From contig NZ_CAXUSG020000020.1 of assembly GCF_964253915.1 (NCBI RefSeq), positions 1 to 64,000 on the forward strand: a stretch of 64,000 nt of DNA. The letters run 5' to 3'. Position 1 is the stretch's first letter, and the number at the start of each line of letters is the position of its first letter. The translations under genes and the position numbers were made by a program. This DNA comes from Metarhizobium sp964253915 (GTDB taxonomy: Bacteria > Pseudomonadota > Alphaproteobacteria > Rhizobiales > Rhizobiaceae). The notes beneath the pieces were generated by a model, which was given only the letters and a program-made list of their open reading frames with translations, was not told the origin of the DNA and did not search any database. Below, piece after piece: positions 7,821 to 19,875 of this stretch.

Positions 7821-9080
7821 TTACAGCTTGCCGCCGGTTTCCTGGATCATCTTCGTCAGGCTGCCTTCCGCGGGATAGAGCGGGATAAGGCAGGCCTGCA
7901 GCGCGTGGTAGATGTCGCCCTTGCCGGGGAAAATGCTGTTTGCCGGCCTCAGGTCTTCCGTCAGTTCCTCATGCCAGCCGCCGTTTTCATGGTCGAGGAA
8001 GGCCGTGGCGACGCTGTTCCAGATCTTGCGGTAGCTGGTTTCGTGGAACGCGCTCGGGGCATGCTCGTTGAGGAAGTGCGCCGCACCGGCGCCCTCGCAG
8101 ACCGGCCACCACAGTTTTTCCCGTTTGGCGGGGGTGTCCTCCCAATCGAGCGTGTAGAAGAAGCCGCCCTTTTTGTCGTCCCAGCCGAGCACCATGGATT
8201 GCGAAAACAGCCCCTTGGCCGCCTCCGGCATCCAGTCGTGGCGCTTGCCGCCGAGCGACCAGAGCTGCAGCACGAGGCGCGCCCATTCCAGCCAGTGGCC
8301 GGGCGTGGTGCCCGAGGGGCGGAACATCTCGTTGCCGCGATAATTCTTGTCGAGCGTCCAGTCGCGATCGAAATGTTCAGCGACACGCCAGCCGACCGAG
8401 CCGGCCGAGCGACGAATGACGAGGTCGGCGATGCTTTCCGCCTTGTCGAGATAGGCGCGTTCGCCGGTCACCTCGAAAGCGGCCATCAGCGCTTCGGTCA
8501 GGTGCATGTTGGAATTCTGGCCGCGATAACTGCCACCGTCGATCGGTGACCAGTCGGCGTTGAACTCTTCGGCGATGGCGCCGTGATGCGGTTCCCAGAA
8601 TTTTTCATTGAGGATTTCGGTGACGTCGGCCAGCATCCGGTCGGCAAGCGGGTGGCCGACGGTCTTGGCGGATGAGGCAGCCAGCAGCACGAAGGCATGG
8701 CCGTAACCCTGCTTGCTCGAATCGGCCGGTCCGTCGTTGCCGAGGGTCCAGAAGTAGCCGCCGTTCTTGCCGTCGCGATGACGGTCCCAGAGATAGGACA
8801 TGCCGTGGTCGACGATGTCGTCGGCACCCGGCCGGCCGAGAAGGCTGCCGATGGCAAAGCAGTGGATCATGCGTGCCGTCGAATGGATGCCGCGCACCTG
8901 GCCTTCCGGGTTCAACGGCTTGCCGGCCTTGTCGAGATCGTTGAAGCCGCCCTTGGCATTGACGGCCTGGTGCTGGAAGAAATCGAAAAGTCCATCGGCC
9001 TGCTGCCAGAGCCAGCGGCGATGATAGGGACGCTCGGTCCATTTTGCCGTTGCGTTCGCCGCCTGCGCCTTGTCCGTCAT
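7821..9080 (-). CDS. AGE-family sugar epimerase/isomerase (N-acylglucosamine 2-epimerase / mannose-isomerase type)
   Basis: A 419-residue (alpha/alpha)6-barrel enzyme. The AGE-family residues are visible: GGFNDLD and RMIHCFAIG near the start, GGYFWTLGNDGP, the catalytic-type QGYGHAFVLLAAS, QNSNMHLTEALMAAFEVTG, PGHWLEWARLVLQL, and EGAGAAHFL near the end. The spacing of GHAF and GHWLEW fits aldose-ketose isomerases acting on unmodified sugars such as mannose as well as GlcNAc epimerases; substrate unresolved. Length is normal. Single gene, upstream region shared with divergent metH. Confidence 0.88.
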   Translation of the reverse strand: MTDKAQAANATAKWTERPYHRRWLWQQADGLFDFFQHQAVNAKGGFNDLDKAGKPLNPEGQVRGIHSTARMIHCFAIGSLLGRPGADDIVDHGMSYLWDRHRDGKNGGYFWTLGNDGPADSSKQGYGHAFVLLAASSAKTVGHPLADRMLADVTEILNEKFWEPHHGAIAEEFNADWSPIDGGSYRGQNSNMHLTEALMAAFEVTGERAYLDKAESIADLVIRRSAGSVGWRVAEHFDRDWTLDKNYRGNEMFRPSGTTPGHWLEWARLVLQLWSLGGKRHDWMPEAAKGLFSQSMVLGWDDKKGGFFYTLDWEDTPAKREKLWWPVCEGAGAAHFLNEHAPSAFHETSYRKIWNSVATAFLDHENGGWHEELTEDLRPANSIFPGKGDIYHALQACLIPLYPAEGSLTKMIQETGGKL

Positions 9081-9203
9081 CGAAGCCCTCCCGTGCCGTC
9101 CCGATGCTAATCGTTTGAATGCCTATAGCTGGCCGCTCCGGCAATGTCATCTGCCCTCGCAACGAAGCCAAGAATGAAATTCTGTTGTAGATATATAGAT
9201 ATG

Positions 9204-9232
9204 TTGACATAAAGATATCTTTATGTGATTTT
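9204..9232 (+). promoter_or_regulatory. metH promoter with a palindromic operator in the spacer
   Basis: TTGACA at 9204-9209 and a weak -10 (GATTTT, 9227-9232) are separated by 17 bp. A perfect 20-bp palindrome with half-site ACATAAAGAT occupies 9207-9226, that is, almost the whole spacer. Such a site would let a repressor block RNA polymerase directly. In Proteobacteria methionine-cycle genes are often controlled by the SAH-responsive ArsR-type repressor SahR with ATAAAGATATCTTTAT-like sites. Assignment to SahR is inference. Confidence 0.65.
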
Positions 9233-9261
9233 CCGACCTCATTCGAGAAGCGAGGTATGCC

Positions 9262-13026
<3,765 letters not shown>

Positions 13027-13027
13027 T

Positions 13028-13063
13028 CACTGCCGCTGCCGGATTTTCCGGCGGCGGCCAGTG
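13028..13063 (+). terminator. Hairpin after metH, probable terminator
   Basis: Long GC-rich stem from CACTG (13028-13032) to CAGTG (13059-13063) with inner GCCGG/CCGGC arms and an ATTTT loop, two bases after the metH stop codon. The T-run (TTTTTT) comes only about 25 bases later, so termination efficiency is uncertain. Confidence 0.5.
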
Positions 13064-13163
13064 CCCGGCCGGTCAGGCGGGTGCAGGTTTTTTAATGTTT
13101 TATCCCTAGGCTGCCTTTCAAGTATTGCCGTATCTCGTTGACCGCGTTGACAGCAGGGAAAAG

Positions 13164-14366
13164 ATGGAAACGGATAATTTCGCTTATCTGCTGCCCTTTA
13201 TCATGCTGGCATTCGGCTGCAGCTTCATGATCATTGGCCGCTGGCGTGCCCAGCCGGCGCTGTCGTGGGGATGGGCGTTCCTGCTGGTTTCGCTTGCATT
13301 CGCTACGCCGATTATCTTCTCTCGCCTGCCGTTTCCCTATCAGGCCGCGATCAGCAACGTGCTGTTCCTGGCGGGCTTCTATTTCTACGGAGAAGCCTTG
13401 CTGCGGCGGTTCGAGGCGAAGCGGTATGGTGCATTGCGGGCGGGCTTTGCCGTAGCGGTTTTCGCCGCCATCTCCTATGCGATCTTCGTCGAGCACAGCC
13501 TGCGGGCCGAGTTGCTGCTTTCCGACATTGCCTGCATCCTGCTCTTGGCTTTCCCGCTTGTCGTTTCGGCGCCCAAGGCCCGCCTGATGATCGACAAGGC
13601 TCTGCTCGTCGTCATAGGGCTCATCGTTCTGGAAACGCTGACGCGTCTTGCGATTTTCCTGATCACCGATGCGACCGATAGCTTCGAGGATTTCCTTGCC
13701 TCCGATTATGCCTTCCTGATGCAGGTTACGGCAAGCGTGCTGGGCCTCGTCCTGGGGCTGACGGCGCTTGCCGGCGTCGCGCTTGACGTCATTCTTTATT
13801 ATCGCGATGCCGCAGAGAAGGACCCGCTGACAAGCCTCCTCAATCGCCGCGGCTTCGAGCGGGTCATCGCAAATCTCGATGCCGACTGGCGTCAATCGGG
13901 CGCCGCCATCATCTGCGATATCGACCACTTCAAACGCATCAACGACACCTATGGCCATGCGACCGGCGACCGGGTGATTGCCGGCCTTGCCGAGCTTCTG
14001 AGCCGACATCTGCCGGCGGGCGTCTCGATTGCCCGTTTCGGCGGTGAGGAATTCGTTGTGCTTCTGCCCGAGCATAGCCTCGCAGAAGCCGGCGCACTGG
14101 CCAATCTGCTGCGCCTCAACCTCGCGGCGCGGGACTGGAGCGACCTCGGTTTCCATCGCCAGATCACCGCAAGTTTTGGTGTCGCTGCGGTGGCGCGCGG
14201 CGATCACTCGCCGCACGATGCCATCGCCCGGGCCGACAAGCAGCTTTATGCCGCCAAGGTCAACGGCCGCAACACCGTCATGGTGGAAGGCGCTTCGCCG
14301 GCGGAGGCGCCGGCGCTGCACATCGTGCCGCAGGCTCGAAAGAGCGGTGAGGGTGCTGCGAAATAA
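13164..14366 (+). CDS. Membrane-bound diguanylate cyclase (GGDEF)
   Basis: Makes cyclic di-GMP at the inner membrane. The first ~215 residues contain about six or seven hydrophobic helices (for example AYLLPFIMLAFGCSFMII and VLGLVLGLTALAGVALDVI) with no recognised sensor motif. The GGDEF domain follows, with DPLTSLLNRRGF, DIDHFKRINDTYGH and the active-site motif GGEEF at 293-297, so it should be catalytically competent. No RxxD inhibitory site is obvious just before GGEEF. No EAL domain. The ATG at 13164 is preceded by CAGGGA; an ATG-less extension upstream is not needed. Confidence 0.9.
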   Translation: METDNFAYLLPFIMLAFGCSFMIIGRWRAQPALSWGWAFLLVSLAFATPIIFSRLPFPYQAAISNVLFLAGFYFYGEALLRRFEAKRYGALRAGFAVAVFAAISYAIFVEHSLRAELLLSDIACILLLAFPLVVSAPKARLMIDKALLVVIGLIVLETLTRLAIFLITDATDSFEDFLASDYAFLMQVTASVLGLVLGLTALAGVALDVILYYRDAAEKDPLTSLLNRRGFERVIANLDADWRQSGAAIICDIDHFKRINDTYGHATGDRVIAGLAELLSRHLPAGVSIARFGGEEFVVLLPEHSLAEAGALANLLRLNLAARDWSDLGFHRQITASFGVAAVARGDHSPHDAIARADKQLYAAKVNGRNTVMVEGASPAEAPALHIVPQARKSGEGAAK

Positions 14367-14508
14367 CATCGATCCGTCTTTGCTGAGACATTGATTCAAC
14401 GGCTTGCGACAGTGAATCAACACGTTTGCAAGCTGATTCAGCCCGCCGCGCCAGCCTCTTGTTTCTCCAGAGAAAAACGGGCATCGTTTTGCAAACGGGG
14501 AGAAACAC

Positions 14509-15429
14509 ATGCTGGACAAGACGGTGCGGCCGATGCCGACGGAGGAGGGCATTCTGGCTTTCCTCAAGCGTTGCGACGCTTTTTATCCGCCGGATGCGGT
14601 CAACGGCACGATCGAGCAGCAACGGGGCTGGTACGATGCGCTCTGCGCCGATTTTTCCCCGCCCTTGCCGGAAGGCCTGTCGAAGCGCGACGAAAGCCTC
14701 GGCGGTGTGACGGTCCGCCATTATACGCCGGCGCAGGTGCGCACCGAGACGCGGCTGCTTTACCTGCATGGCGGCGGTTTTGTCGTCGGATCGCTCGAAA
14801 GCCATGATGCGATCTGCGCCGAGCTTTGCCACGGTGTCGGCGCACGGCTGACCGCCGTCGACTACCGGCTGGCACCGGAGCACGTGTGGCCTGCCCAGAC
14901 CGACGACTGTTACGCGGTCCTGAAACACCTGCTCGGCGAAGGGCTGCAGGTCGTGCTGGTCGGTGACAGCGCCGGCGGCAATCTTGCGGCAGGGCTGGTA
15001 TTACGGGCGCGGGCGGACGGGCTTTCCGGCATCGTCGGCCAGGCACTGATCTATCCGGCGCTCGGCGGCGATCTCGTTTCCGGCTCCTACGAAGAGATGG
15101 CGGAGGCGCCCGGCCTGACGACGGCGGATGTGAAATATTACCGCGACATCCTCAAGGCACCGGCCGATGCCGAGGTTGCCCACCCCCTGCGCACGGCCTC
15201 AGTCGCCGGCCTTCCGCCAACCTACATCACCGTCGCGCATTTCGATCCGCTGCGCGACGACGGGGCGGATTATGCCGCACGGCTGGCAAAGGCGGGTGTG
15301 GAAGTGTGGTACCGCGACGAACCACAGATGGTGCATGCCTGGTTGCGGGCGCGGCACATGAGCGACGGTGCCAAGGCCGGTTTTCGTGCGCTGGTGGTTG
15401 CCGTCAGCCGCTTTGCCGGCACGCTCTGA
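14509..15429 (+). CDS. Alpha/beta hydrolase of the hormone-sensitive-lipase (acetyl-esterase) family
   Basis: A 306-residue esterase. The oxyanion motif HGGG is at 87-90 and the nucleophile Ser154 is in GDSAGGN. The acid/base pair probably lies in HFDPLRDDG and the late MVHAWLRA. YRLAPEH is typical of family IV. It has no signal peptide, so it is cytoplasmic. The gene is alone between the GGDEF gene and msrA. Natural substrate unknown (short-chain acyl esters likely). Confidence 0.88.
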   Translation: MLDKTVRPMPTEEGILAFLKRCDAFYPPDAVNGTIEQQRGWYDALCADFSPPLPEGLSKRDESLGGVTVRHYTPAQVRTETRLLYLHGGGFVVGSLESHDAICAELCHGVGARLTAVDYRLAPEHVWPAQTDDCYAVLKHLLGEGLQVVLVGDSAGGNLAAGLVLRARADGLSGIVGQALIYPALGGDLVSGSYEEMAEAPGLTTADVKYYRDILKAPADAEVAHPLRTASVAGLPPTYITVAHFDPLRDDGADYAARLAKAGVEVWYRDEPQMVHAWLRARHMSDGAKAGFRALVVAVSRFAGTL

Positions 15430-15450
15430 CGGTTTGGTTTTCCGTAACCG

Positions 15451-16146
15451 TCAGCCCTTGGCCTTCAACACGAGGACAGGCTCGCTGCGGAACGCGCCGG
15501 GAAACAGCATCCGCAGGTTCTCGATCTTCGGCATGTCGTTGAAGAGGATGTAGGGGTAGGTCGGGTTGAGCGTCAGAAAATCCTGGTGATAGGTTTCGGC
15601 GGGGAAGAAGCCGCTGATATCGGTGACCTCGGTGACGATAGGCCCGGCGAAGACGTGGATGTTTTCAAGCTGGGCGATATAGGCCTTGGCGATCTTTTCC
15701 TGCTCGTCGTTCATCACGAACAAGGCCGAGCGATATTGCGTGCCGTGATCCGGCCCCTGGTAATTGAGCTGGGTCGGATTGTGGGCGACGGAAAAGAAGA
15801 TCTGCAGCAACTGGCCGTAGCTCACCTTCGCCGGGTCGTAACTGACCTCGACGGCTTCCGCATGGCCCGTCGTGCCGGTGCTGACCATGCTGTAATCCGC
15901 ATCCTCCTGCCGGCCACCGGAGTAGCCCGAGACTGCCGCGGTGACGCCGTTGACGTGCTGGAAAACACCCTGTACGCCCCAGAAACATCCACCGGCAAAC
16001 ACGGCCTTTTCCTGTCCGGCCGTTCGGGCCTCGTCGAGGACAGGCGGCGGGATGACGATGGCCTCTTCCGCGCCGATTGCCGGCACGCAGGACAACAGCA
16101 CCGCGAGGGACGCTGCGGACAGGGCGAGGGATACGGGTCTGATCAT
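15451..16146 (-). CDS. msrA: Exported peptide methionine-(S)-sulfoxide reductase
   Basis: Repairs oxidised methionine (S-form). The catalytic Cys54 is in the MsrA motif GGCFWG. YSGGRQEDADYSMVSTGTTGHAEAVEV, DPTQLNYQGPDHGTQYRSALF and FFPAETYHQDFL are all diagnostic. Residues 1-26 form a signal peptide (AIGA before EEA), so this copy acts in the periplasm rather than the cytoplasm. The Cys at position 20 gives a weak lipobox alternative. Start at 16146 is fixed by GAGGAGG upstream. A longer frame upstream is an artefact of GC-rich DNA. It is convergent with the esterase gene, with a 21-bp gap. Confidence 0.92.
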   Translation of the reverse strand: MIRPVSLALSAASLAVLLSCVPAIGAEEAIVIPPPVLDEARTAGQEKAVFAGGCFWGVQGVFQHVNGVTAAVSGYSGGRQEDADYSMVSTGTTGHAEAVEVSYDPAKVSYGQLLQIFFSVAHNPTQLNYQGPDHGTQYRSALFVMNDEQEKIAKAYIAQLENIHVFAGPIVTEVTDISGFFPAETYHQDFLTLNPTYPYILFNDMPKIENLRMLFPGAFRSEPVLVLKAKG

Positions 16147-16274
16147 GGCGGCCTCCTCATTTGCGCCGAAACTCCCGCATCGTTCGTCATCGGTCAAATC
16201 GCAACGCCGTGATACACGTGCATGTGAGGACCGTTTGCCGGCGCGCCGCGCTTCATCTGTTCGAAAGGGAAAAT

Positions 16275-16679
16275 ATGGCTGCCGTGACCGATCTTGCGAC
16301 ATTGCTGGCGACGATGGACCCGGTGCTGCAGGAGGGGGAGTTTGCCTTCTGCACGCTGTCGGAAGAGGCGTTTGCGGCCTGCCAGCCGCTGCGGCCGCTC
16401 GGGCTGTTTCGCGAGGTCGAGGGTGTGACGGTGATCCTGCCGGTCGAGGTTGCGCGGGAACGGGGACTTGCGATCGGCACACCGATGCGCTGGATCACCC
16501 TCAACGTCCATTCGGCGCTGGAGGCGGTCGGCCTGACCGCCGCCTTTTCCGCGGCACTGACACAAGAAGGCATCAGCGCCAATGTGGTCGCGGGGTATTA
16601 TCACGACCACATCTTCATCCCGGCGGCGGATGCCGAGCGGGCGGTTATGGCGCTGAAAGCGCTGTCGGCGGCTACATGA
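16275..16679 (+). CDS. ACT-domain protein (DUF2241 type)
   Basis: A 134-residue protein with two ACT-like beta-alpha-beta halves: LATLLATMDPVLQEGEFAFCTL, then GVTVILPVEVARERGL and WITLNVHSALEAVGLTAAFSAALTQEGISANVVAGYYHDHIFIP. This resembles small regulatory or amino-acid-binding ACT proteins. ATG at 16275 follows GAAAGGG. The stop overlaps the end of the convergent CocE-type gene by eight bases. Confidence 0.8.
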   Translation: MAAVTDLATLLATMDPVLQEGEFAFCTLSEEAFAACQPLRPLGLFREVEGVTVILPVEVARERGLAIGTPMRWITLNVHSALEAVGLTAAFSAALTQEGISANVVAGYYHDHIFIPAADAERAVMALKALSAAT

Positions 16680-18684
16680 AGTCGCGCCGAATGCGTTTCT
16701 CGAAGGTCTTTTCGAAGATCTGGGTCTCCTCTTCATAGGCCTTCACGTCGCCGCTGATCAGCCATTCGGTGGCGGTGCAGGCGATGCGGGCAGTCGAGAT
16801 GGTGCGCACGAACCAGTTCGGTCGCCGCATGTCGCAGGTCCAGGTCGAAAGCCCGGTCATCGACAAGGGATCATCCGGGCTGATCGACCACAGTTCTTCG
16901 CGCAACTGCCGCGTGGCGAGACCATTGCCGGGGTGCTCGAAAAGGCCGGTGTCTTCATGGATGCGATATTCGGTACGGTTTTCCGTGAGATTGCGGGTGA
17001 CGCTGCGCTGCGTCGCTCCCGGGGCATGCTCGATATATTTCGGCAGCGGATCGGGATTGTCCGGTTCCTTCACGGTTATCTTTTCGTGGCCGCCGAGTTT
17101 CGGAAGGGCGAAACCGAGCGAGGCCATGTCGATAGTGACGCCCGGGTCGCTGGGCGGCGGCAGGATCATCGGCCAGTAGGACGTCGAGATCGACAGGCGG
17201 ATGCGATGGCCCTTGCGGAAGCGGTAGCCGCAGGCATCGAGCTCGATGCGGATCAAGACCTTCTCGCCCTTGGGCACGGCCTTCGGCTCGGCATAGCTGT
17301 CGCGATGGGCGAGGTTGAGGACGCCGAAGGAAACGCGTGTCGCCGTGCCATCGGGATGGACGTCGACGAGGCGGGCGCAAAGATTGGCCCAGTCGGCATC
17401 GCAGGAAACGCTCATCGCCAGCACCGGCCGGCCGAGAACATCGAGATCGGCCTCCAGCACCTCGCCTTCGACGACGAGCGAGCCGGCATCGTCGCCACGC
17501 TGGTCGATGGCCATTTCGACATCGGGTTTCAGGGTGAAGTATTCGCCTGATGCCGTGCCGGTATCGAGTGGTGAGCGGATGTAGCGGTCATGATCGTGGG
17601 CGCCGGGGATGGGGTTGCCGGGGATCAGCATGCCGAACTGGTCGGCGTAAAAATTCATCATGTCAGGCGCCTGCCAGCGATCCTTACCGATCCAGAAGCC
17701 CGGATCGAAATCGCGGCGCGGGGCAGGGCGGATGCTGTCGAGAATATAGGCGCGCATTTGCGGCAGGGTGTCGATGCCGTTTTCCTCGCCGCGCAGCCAG
17801 CGGTTCCACCAGGCGATGGCTTCACCGGTGAAATCGGCGCGTGGTTTCGGCCAGGCAAAATGCGGATATTTGTGTACCCAGGGGCCGATCAGCGCCTTGG
17901 CCTTGTCGCCAAGACCCTCGATGGCGCGGATCGGCGTGTTGCGATAACCGTCGGCCCAGCCGGCGATGACCATGGCCGGCACGGTGACGTCGTCGAAATT
18001 CTCACCGATCGAGCCGTGTTTCCAGAATTCGTCGCGACGTTGGTGGGTGAGCCATTCCTCCAGGAAAAAGGGTTCGTTTTCCAGCCGCTCCAGCCACATC
18101 TCCTTCCAGCGGTTGCCGCTCAGTTCCGGATCCGGCGAGCGCGACTGGTAGGCGAGCATGGTCGCTGCCCAGGAAAGCTGCGCGGAAAGATGCGTGCCGT
18201 TCTTGTAGTGGATGTCGTCGTTATAGCGGTCGACGGTGGAGGCGATGGAGATCACCGCCTTCAGCGCCGGCGGGCGGAGCGCTGCGACCTGCAGGCAGTT
18301 GAAGCCGCCCCAGGAAATGCCCATCATGCCGACCGAGCCGTTCGACCAGGGCTGGGCGGCGATCCAGGCGATCAGCTCGCAGGCATTCGCCAGTTCCAGC
18401 GGCGTGTATTCGCCGTCGATGACGCCGTCCGATTCACCCGAGCCGCGGATATCGACACGCACACCGGCGATGCCGGCGGCGGCGAAGACCGGATAGGTGG
18501 ATTCGTCGCGCAGGCAGGTTCCGTCGCGCTTGCGGTAGGGCAGGAATTCGAAAACGGCGGGCACCGGGTCTTGACCGGCGCCGTCAGGCATCCAGATACG
18601 GGCGGAGAGCCGCGTGCCGTCCTTCAGCGTGATCCATTCGTTCTCAAGCACGGTGAAGCTGCATTCGGTCATGGTCGTGTCCAT
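16672..18684 (-). CDS. CocE/NonD family hydrolase (X-Pro dipeptidyl-peptidase S15 fold)
   Basis: A 670-residue serine hydrolase. The alpha/beta-hydrolase part (about 20-300) has IRGSGESDG, the nucleophile Ser124 in GISWGG, and AGWADGYRNT, which should carry the acid. The catalytic His is probably in WVHKYPHFAW. From about 330 on is the PepX_C jelly-roll, and the C-terminal ~100 residues include a betaine-like extension. No signal peptide is seen, so it is cytoplasmic. Family members cleave acyl, amide or ester bonds (cocaine esterase, glutaryl-7-ACA acylase); substrate unknown. ATG at 18684 or 18672; neither has a good ribosome binding site. Confidence 0.87.
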   Translation of the reverse strand: MDTTMTECSFTVLENEWITLKDGTRLSARIWMPDGAGQDPVPAVFEFLPYRKRDGTCLRDESTYPVFAAAGIAGVRVDIRGSGESDGVIDGEYTPLELANACELIAWIAAQPWSNGSVGMMGISWGGFNCLQVAALRPPALKAVISIASTVDRYNDDIHYKNGTHLSAQLSWAATMLAYQSRSPDPELSGNRWKEMWLERLENEPFFLEEWLTHQRRDEFWKHGSIGENFDDVTVPAMVIAGWADGYRNTPIRAIEGLGDKAKALIGPWVHKYPHFAWPKPRADFTGEAIAWWNRWLRGEENGIDTLPQMRAYILDSIRPAPRRDFDPGFWIGKDRWQAPDMMNFYADQFGMLIPGNPIPGAHDHDRYIRSPLDTGTASGEYFTLKPDVEMAIDQRGDDAGSLVVEGEVLEADLDVLGRPVLAMSVSCDADWANLCARLVDVHPDGTATRVSFGVLNLAHRDSYAEPKAVPKGEKVLIRIELDACGYRFRKGHRIRLSISTSYWPMILPPPSDPGVTIDMASLGFALPKLGGHEKITVKEPDNPDPLPKYIEHAPGATQRSVTRNLTENRTEYRIHEDTGLFEHPGNGLATRQLREELWSISPDDPLSMTGLSTWTCDMRRPNWFVRTISTARIACTATEWLISGDVKAYEEETQIFEKTFEKRIRRDFM

Positions 18685-18743
18685 TTCGGGCAATAGAGGT
18701 ATGGTGGCTCGAATGAGCGCCGGGTTTTGAAAGCGGAGGGAAT

Positions 18744-19085
18744 ATGATGCGGAAATTGGCGGTTTTGGCGGCGGCGATGTCGATGGCAATGTTGACGCCC
18801 GTCTGGGCGGAGGATGCCCCGGCTCCCATCCCCGCCTGCGCCATGAGCGGGGCGACGAGCGTGATGTTCAACGGCAAACCCGCCTTGCGGCTGAGCGACG
18901 TCATCAATTGCCCGCCGGAGAGTTACCAGATCGTCCAGAGCGTTATGATCGAAGGCCAGCCAATGGTGCAATTCAAGCCGAGCACCGGCGAGAAGGGCAA
19001 TTGCACCGTCAAGCCGAGCAACGACATCACCGTCGAAGACAAGGCGTCGCAGGGGCTTGGCGACGTGACCTGCACGACGAATTGA
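18744..19085 (+). CDS. Secreted PAAR-like protein
   Basis: A 113-residue protein with a clear Sec signal peptide (about 1-22, ending VWAED). The mature part reads CAMSGATSVMFNGKPALRLSDVINCPP, a PAAR-like motif (nGkPAlRlsDv), then QSVMIEGQPMVQFKP and a Cys-containing tail. Free PAAR proteins usually sharpen type VI spikes and have no signal peptide, so this exported version is unusual. Its four mature Cys suggest disulfides in the periplasm. GGAGGG precedes two adjacent ATGs (18744 and 18747). No T6SS gene is nearby. Confidence 0.6.
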   Translation: MMRKLAVLAAAMSMAMLTPVWAEDAPAPIPACAMSGATSVMFNGKPALRLSDVINCPPESYQIVQSVMIEGQPMVQFKPSTGEKGNCTVKPSNDITVEDKASQGLGDVTCTTN

Positions 19086-19129
19086 GCTGCACGGCCTCTC
19101 CATTTTCTGCCTGTGCGCCATCCGTTGCC

Positions 19130-19576
19130 TCAGTCGGAAGGCAGTTGATCGTGGGGGTCGATGAACGCCACGTCCATCAGCATGAAATGACGCGCGTTTC
19201 TGCTGACGACGGTCAATTCGTGCTGTTGCGCCGTCGCGGCGATGGCGGCGTCTTCGAAGCCGGGATTGCCGCCGCGCCCGACAGCCTGGTCGAGCAATCG
19301 GCCGGCAGTCTTGGCGATCGGTACGTCGACCGGGATGATGCGCTCACCATAGAGATAGATGATCAGATCGAGCCAGCGGGCCAACCCCTCCGCCTTGCGG
19401 ACTGCTCCTGTTCTTTCGGCCTTGGCAATGCCGTTTTCGATTTCGGCGACCGTGATCGACGACAGGAATATGGCCGCGGAAGCGCGGTCGAGCCATTGCT
19501 TGACCCGCATCTGCTGTGGGTCGTTCGCCCGCGCCGGGGCCGTCACCGACAGTACGTTGGTATCCAGAAGATACAT
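19130..19576 (-). CDS. vapC: VapC-type PIN-domain toxin
   Basis: A 148-residue PIN-domain RNase toxin. Acidic active-site residues are visible: Asp5 in YLLDTNVLS, Glu45 in TVAEIENGI, and the late Asp in GFEDAAIAATAQQHELTVVSRNARHF. Such toxins cut tRNA or rRNA and stop translation. Its ATG (19576) overlaps the antitoxin stop by one base (TGATG), so the two are translationally coupled. The length fits the FitB-like VapC subgroup. Confidence 0.9.
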   Translation of the reverse strand: MYLLDTNVLSVTAPARANDPQQMRVKQWLDRASAAIFLSSITVAEIENGIAKAERTGAVRKAEGLARWLDLIIYLYGERIIPVDVPIAKTAGRLLDQAVGRGGNPGFEDAAIAATAQQHELTVVSRNARHFMLMDVAFIDPHDQLPSD

Positions 19577-19821
19577 CAGAAATGGTTGTCGCTGGTGGCA
19601 CGCGCCGGCTGACGCTCTGGAAGGTCGTCCTCTTCCAGCGGCGCATTGGCGAGCAGCCATCCAAAAGACGGCACTTTTTTCAGTTTTTCGTATTCTTCAT
19701 ACGAGATGACCACGGCCGTGCGCTGTCCGTGTCGCGTGATGATCGCCGCCTTGCCTTTGACGGCATCATCGACCACGGCGGAAAGAGTGGCCTTCGCGTC
19801 CTTTAGCTGAATTTCTCTCAT
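19576..19821 (-). CDS. Phd/YefM-type antitoxin
   Basis: An 81-residue antitoxin. The N-terminal DNA-binding fold reads MREIQLKDAKATLSAVVDDAVKGKAAIITRHGQRTAVVISYEEYEKL, typical of Phd/YefM. The C-terminal tail (PLEEDDLPERQ) is the toxin-wrapping part. The start at 19821 has AAGGA six bases upstream and matches the family N-terminus. It is expected to repress its own promoter. Confidence 0.88.
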   Translation of the reverse strand: MREIQLKDAKATLSAVVDDAVKGKAAIITRHGQRTAVVISYEEYEKLKKVPSFGWLLANAPLEEDDLPERQPARATSDNHF

Positions 19822-19834
19822 GCTAAATCCTTCG

Positions 19835-19851
19835 ATGACTACTATGGTCAT
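19835..19851. promoter_or_regulatory. Possible autoregulatory operator of the toxin-antitoxin pair
   Basis: Inverted repeat ATGAC (19835-19839) / GTCAT (19847-19851) just upstream of the antitoxin start, in an AT-richer stretch that should hold the promoter. Operator function is inferred from the family's autorepression. Confidence 0.35.
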
Positions 19852-19875
19852 ATATACGACTTTGGTATTCGAACG

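Noticed and set aside
13092..14567. 491-codon minus-strand frame
   Set aside because: Antisense to the GGDEF cyclase, no family features and no start signal.
15451..16482. 343-residue version of MsrA
   Set aside because: The upstream part is Pro/Arg-rich shadow of the ACT-domain gene; a strong ribosome binding site and signal peptide fix the start at 16146.
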